This document shows, piece by piece, positions 59,923 to 64,000 of a DNA stretch of 64,000 nt. Numbering within the stretch: position 1 is the first letter of the stretch; each line of letters opens with the position of its first letter. The notes below the pieces were generated by a model. It searched no databases. It was not told the origin of the DNA and worked only from the letters and a program-made list of their open reading frames with translations. Source of the DNA: Umbelopsis ramanniana AG (taxonomy: Eukaryota > Mucoromycota > Umbelopsidomycetes > Umbelopsidales > Umbelopsidaceae); NCBI RefSeq assembly GCF_025399195.1, contig NW_026252119.1, forward strand, positions 124,001 to 188,000, read 5' to 3'. Both the position numbers and the translations under genes were made by a program.

Positions 59923-61138
59923 AAGCAAATGGATATGGCCAAATAGGTCAAATTATATAAAATCAATAATTTAGCAGTTTTGCAATCGTATTCTTTGGTA
60001 TTGAAGGACTAGGAATGGGTTAAGTGGGATAGACTTTGGTAAAAAGGAGGGTATAAAATGGTAGCTTTTGAAGCGTTGGTATAAAGGAGAGAGAAGAGAT
60101 AGAGTGTATGCAATGGGTTCCAGAAGGGTAACAAAATAACGTTGCCATGGCAGCGATTATTGCATACACAGATTCAAGTTCCAGTCCATGACTTGCACAA
60201 TAACCTTGCTTCGCATTTTAAATGTATCTAAAAATGCATGGTTGTTAATAGCACCATCACTTCTCTAGAGGGGTAAACGTTGACGCCTAATGTCGCAAGG
60301 GTTTCTCGCTTGCGGATATTTAGATATGGGGTAGACTGATTCGTGTAATTTCGCATGGAGTTTACTGCAGGCTGGTTGCCACATTCCATGGATGATACCA
60401 TATTATACCCACACCTAAGTAAGGGGTATACTCTTTTACGAATGTCCTGTATCTACTTGTGAAATAAATAGTCCATTAAAAAAATAATTACTGGCTGATT
60501 GTTTGGTTAGCCGAGTAAGGTACAAAATGCCCTAACTGTGATGATTCTGATAAGCAGAACTCACCAAACAAAAATTATTGTAATTTGAACATTCCATAGA
60601 TAATTATTATACATACTTTTCCTCGCCGAGATGACGCTGATTGACAACTGATAACCGAAAGGTGTTCAGAGGAGAGATCTTGCCACGATAAGCAGATTCC
60701 AAGCGAGCAAATACGAAAAAAAATATGTAAATGAGCCTAAATATATCAAGGTACAAGAAAAAAAAACGTAACAAGAGATCGGAACTAGGCGCATTGACCA
60801 TGTCGACTTTCATTGTTGTAGATACTTGGGGGTGAACTGACTCGAATACTCACTGGCGTTACCTTTGACAAAGTAGTGACTGGATCAACTCTAACCCCCT
60901 TCCCCTCCAGAGTACATATGGACAAGCAGAATAATTAAAAGCAGTACTTAAAACAAGGTGTTCCATTTATTCCATATAGGGGTGGTAACAAAAGATTGGC
61001 GATATCTGTAGCGAACAGACCGCCGATTAAATTGAAAAGGTGAGGCCAGAGAGTATACTTTTCCTTTGGTAACAGGTGCTCACCGAATGGTCCCAAAAAA
61101 TGATCGTGCCAAAACAACATCAGCGCCCCCCATATCTA
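59923..61138. other. 1.2 kb intergenic region
   Basis: Upstream of the PH gene, downstream of SERF. Small minus-strand frames at 60607-60813 (68 codons, Phe-rich centre) and 60935-61120 (61 codons) begin with ATG but have no recognisable domain; I do not call them genes. CG-poor and AT-rich. Confidence 0.4.
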
Positions 61139-61594
61139 TTATTTTCCATCTTTGCCAGATGTGCTTTTCCCGCTATCAGCAGCCTTCTTTGCAGCAGCAG
61201 CTTCTTGCTTTCTTCGCATGATATCGGCATCACTGGAGGTAGAAGTAAGTGTAAGGGTTGAGGTTGCAAAGTTAGCAGTGAGTTTTGGATGAACTCATAT
61301 TAGTTGGTGGTTCGGTTTGCATGGGGTAGGCTACTTGGAATGCCATGCCTTATATTGCAGGTAGAATGACTGAGAGCATAGGGGGAGAGAGATAGAAAAC
61401 TGTCACTCACCTTTCTTGCTTGTTCTTCAAGGACTGACCATTCAAAGTAGTAGCCTTGGCTTTGCCGCCAGCCTTCTTTTGAGCCTTGAGACGATCTTGT
61501 TCACGTTGATTGCCACCTAAAGAAAAACGGAAGGTCAGTTTGGGCGTGAGCTTCTTTTAAATTCGATAGTAGAAGATGTAGACGTACGGGTCAT
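61139..61594 (-). CDS. Small SERF/4F5-family protein
   Basis: Three coding exons, too short for a simple frame scan: exon 1 is 61594-61588 (7 nt: Met, Thr and one base), exon 2 is 61516-61411 and exon 3 is 61232-61139. The joined protein has 68 residues and begins MTRGNQREQDRLKAQKKAG, the typical SERF/4F5 start. It continues with NKQESDADIMRRKQEA, where the family has the DxxIMRxKQ block, and ends in an Ala/Lys/Ser-rich tail. SERF proteins are small, charged, largely disordered and affect amyloid formation and RNA-protein condensates; their normal role is not settled. All splice sites are GT-AG and phases agree. Confidence 0.88.
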
Positions 61595-61719
61595 AGTGAG
61601 ATGTGAATTAAATGGTCAATGAAAAAAGGTTTGTTATGTATAGATTGTTGACCAAGAGAAAAAAAAATACTGGAAATTCCCTCCAACCCGATCGGCGATT
61701 GAAACCTTGAGCGAAGTTT

Positions 61720-62520
61720 CTAGACAGCTTGGCATACACTGTAAAGGTGATGAATGAAGGGCGAGGATGTGGTATAAGCTCTCTGAACCGCGCTTTTATT
61801 GGCTGAAAAATATAATCTCACCAAATGATCCTGCCTAAGATCTTTCGAAACTTGATTTTGATCATATCGTCTTCCACTGCTTTCCGCCAGATAACCGCAG
61901 CTCCTTTCAAACGAGTAGACACGATCCACAATATCTCGTGGTCTTGCACATTTATTCCTTTCTTTACCGTTGGAAGTTCTGAGCCCAGACAAGGGGTTCC
62001 GATAATATATCGCTTTGGATGCAAAAATTTGAGGATGTGGTTCCAACTTTCCTTGCTGCATCTTGCGTTGGCGTTTCCTGCAGTCCTTTTTGTGATGCCT
62101 GGGTCCACCACAATAGAAATATTTTCTTTGCTTCGAGTTTCTTGGTTCCACTGCTGCTCCCGGATTGCGGCTGCTATTAGGAACGCTTGAACTGTCACCA
62201 TATACTGTAGTCGGTATATAGTTGCCGTTGGCCTGTCCCCAATGTACCTGGGATTGTTCTTGTGATGTATCTTTCCACTTCCGTTGCAATTTCAAATGGA
62301 TTTGGTTACCCATATAAGTTGAAACTATATGCAAAAATGAGGGAAAAGTATGCGGTGAGGCAGAGAGATTGGCCTCCGTGACTGAAGTTGGCCCACGCTC
62401 CATAGATCAAGCGCATGCATGGAACATATTTTTCAAAATTTGGTCGTTTTCGGCATCTGGCCATGCCGCCTCAAGAGAGGCGGCTCGCTTCTCTAAATAG
62501 CTGGCGATGGATTTCTTTCT
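61720..62520 (-). pseudogene. Decayed retroelement gag-like fragment with broken zinc knuckle
   Basis: A minus-strand frame of 227 codons from an ATG at 62403 extends upstream in the same frame through a TGA (62409-62407) to a TAA at 62523-62521. The upstream part reads YLEKRAASLEAAWPDAEND. The centre has FYCGGPRHHKKDCRKRQRK, a zinc-knuckle-like motif (C-x4-H-x4-C order) in which the first Cys is replaced by Tyr. This pattern followed by a QxGxxxPHPQIF stretch resembles gag proteins of fungal retrotransposons. No reverse transcriptase or integrase is adjacent. I read it as an old fragment; a diverged host gene is less likely because of the in-frame stop. Confidence 0.5.
62465..62484. repeat. 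Perfect 8 bp inverted repeat with 4 nt loop
   Basis: GCCGCCTC and GAGGCGGC flank AAGA. The stem is GC-rich in an AT-rich neighbourhood and falls in the gag-like relic. It may be chance or a remnant of the element. Confidence 0.6.
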
Positions 62521-63509
62521 TTAATGGTGGCGGTGGCCACATACCATGGGTCTGCGTAGTTGTTGAGGGATCTCTGACATTTTGTAACGTGCTAAATTCG
62601 GTGGTGGTGATGGTTGCTTACTGTTGGATGGCAGAGACACATTATGGATACGCAACGGCAAATTTTGTTGATGTCGGTGGATGACAATTGTAGATACTGC
62701 CGTTTATCCACACCTGTATCTAATACAGTTGAAAACTTTATATCAATGTTCCCAAGTAGTTTCGACGGTAATGTGTAGATATCAATTTCTTATACCTTGG
62801 AGATCTTGGTACTTGGATTCCTCCTTGCCTGTAGAGAATAGTGAGTGCGATGTACTGGGATCCATGCATTAAGTCAAGCCAACCGTTTTTGTGAATTTAT
62901 CTTTTCCAACCTACCATCTGGATACAATCGTTCTGAGTGCGGTTATTGATATTATTGAGTTCTCGGTTCTTTTTACTTTTTTGTGGCCTAATAAAAAGTA
63001 ACAAACGTTAACAAAAAGTTAATCAAGAGCCAATTTTTTATGCGTATCAGCTTATTATACTGACAAGTTGCATGAGATGAACAGGTCAATCTCGCCTTAT
63101 TTGGCCACATCACCCGCTTTCCTTGATGCTGGACATGCTTTATTAACAAATCTCCACTTTTCCACTGTGCGCTCTTTATTTGATGTCAAATCCGCATGGA
63201 GCATGTGATACCACTCGAACGCCTTTGAAGGTTGTCAACAGTTTGCGCCATCACTGATATTTGTACCGTGTTGCAAAGTTCCAAATTCATAATTCATTTG
63301 TTAGCCTGCGCGAAATACTTGGGTAATATTGGTGGACACTTTTATTACACTGTGATGTGGAATTGTTACATAGGCTCTATGGAAATATTACAAGGATGGG
63401 TAGAGGGGGATTGGGGTGGGTATACAGAGGTGATGAGGGAAAAATCTAGAATGGGTGAATATAACTTTTTCTTTGACTAACATATATTTAGTCCTTATTT
63501 TTTTTTTTG
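62521..63509. other. Intergenic, no gene supported
   Basis: About 1 kb between the gag-like relic and the 3' end of the RGS-like gene. Frames of 60-89 codons (62415-62684, 62681-62872, 63232-63480) lack domains, and the last one begins with TTG. Confidence 0.4.
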
Positions 63510-64000
63510 TTAACCCTTTGTACTGCCTTTCCTCCAAGTCCATGATTTGGATTCAGACACATTCACATTTTCGGTCGAAGACGAAGACGATTTACTAATG
63601 GCAGGAGATGACACCGGTCGGCGAGGCAAGAAAGCGTTGTACAAATGTGGGGAGCCTTTTGAGGGTTTTTCCGTATCTTGGGTCTCAACAGAGGAGCTAT
63701 CTTTATGGTCTTTTGTTTTCCATGGTGTTGCTGTGAAGCGCTTGAAAAAGGCGCTTGTGGAATAATGGTGCGGCCGGTCGGTTGAACCATCATCATCCAT
63801 ATCATCCTCTTCCTCTGAGCCAATAGACGAGTTGCTGCTTCTAATGGATTTGCGCAGTAAAAATAGGGTTGAGGACCTTGTCGGAGAAGCATCCAATGGA
63901 TGTTGTGGCAATGATTGCTTGATTTGAGAGACCCAAGGTATGAAAGAGTTAACTCGCATCAATTCCAAAATAGAATTTCTGGCGCTATCGAAAACAGCTG
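63510..64000 (-). CDS. 3' end of a probable RGS-domain protein, partial
   Basis: The frame is open to the right edge of the window, so only the C-terminal 163 residues are seen. The first visible residues, VFDSARNSILELMRVNSFI, followed by PWVSQIKQ, match the last helix of an RGS domain (AQ..I..LM..DSY pattern). They are followed by a disordered acidic and Ser-rich tail (SSIGSEEEDDMDDDGSTD), an aromatic patch (FFKRFTATPW) and a Ser-rich end finishing at 63510. RGS proteins accelerate GTP hydrolysis by G-alpha subunits. The call rests on one helix and is tentative; the rest of the domain would lie beyond base 64000. Confidence 0.55.
   Translation of the reverse strand, partial: AVFDSARNSILELMRVNSFIPWVSQIKQSLPQHPLDASPTRSSTLFLLRKSIRSSNSSIGSEEEDDMDDDGSTDRPHHYSTSAFFKRFTATPWKTKDHKDSSSVETQDTEKPSKGSPHLYNAFLPRRPVSSPAISKSSSSSTENVNVSESKSWTWRKGSTKG

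Noticed and set aside
60607-60813. 68-codon minus-strand frame starting with ATG
   Set aside because: Phe-rich centre from a poly-A/T tract and no family resemblance; could be an exon but not supportable.

Overview
The window is eukaryotic nuclear DNA from a filamentous fungus, most likely an early-diverging one of the Mucoromycota (Mucorales-like). Genes are dense and lie on both strands. They carry many short GT-AG introns of about 50-110 bp, and UTRs and introns are AT- and T-rich. The protein repertoire includes a BTB-TLD protein, a rhizopuspepsin-type aspartic protease, Rax2, Opy2 and fused-duplex FEX. The lineage call is an inference from gene style and similarity recalled from memory; no search was run. 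Exon joins given below were worked out by hand from splice sites, reading frame and family alignment.

Layout. 1-8.7 kb: 5' end of an SH3 protein (probable Cdc25-type RasGEF), a BTB-BACK-TLD protein, a many-exon meiotic-type kleisin (Rec8-like) and a C2H2 zinc-finger protein. 8.7-10.7 kb: a 2 kb stretch with no supported gene. 10.7-18.7 kb: the 75 kDa subunit of complex I, an unrecognised 642-residue protein and an Opy2-type membrane anchor. 20.2-27.1 kb: a class II eIF4E-like protein with a long disordered N-terminus, converging on a Rax2 polarity marker that ends in a cytoplasmic SH3 domain. 27.9-33.3 kb: fluoride exporter FEX, an SPX-RING protein, ribosomal protein uS8 (Rps22) and Ctf8. 34.6-45.5 kb: a small WWE-like protein, TFIIH/CAK subunit MAT1 (Tfb3), SRP19 (Sec65), coproporphyrinogen oxidase (Hem13), a mitochondrial RNase II and a nicotinamidase (Pnc1). 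45.5-53.6 kb: two TFIIIC subunits (Tfc1- and Tfc6-type) flanking a TMEM41/VTT membrane protein and an aspartic protease. 53.6-54.4 kb: a decayed tyrosine-recombinase fragment lying directly against the 5' end of the Tfc6-type gene. 55-64 kb: Ded1-type helicase, an anillin-like PH protein, a small SERF protein, a retroelement gag relic, and the 3' end of a probable RGS-domain gene.

Most genes are housekeeping: respiration, heme, translation, protein targeting, transcription by Pol II and Pol III, cohesion and NAD salvage. A second group belongs to polarity and signalling: RasGEF SH3, Opy2, Rax2, anillin-like PH and RGS. Convergent and divergent pairs alternate with very short gaps (15 bp between the Pnc1 and Tfc1 stop codons; 122 bp between the MAT1 and Sec65 starts). 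I see no tRNA or rRNA gene, CRISPR array or intact transposon. I found no clearly new multi-gene system. The most unusual items are the Rax2-SH3 architecture, the split BTB-TLD protein, the eIF4E-like protein lacking two hallmark tryptophans, and the recombinase relic at the Tfc6 5' end.
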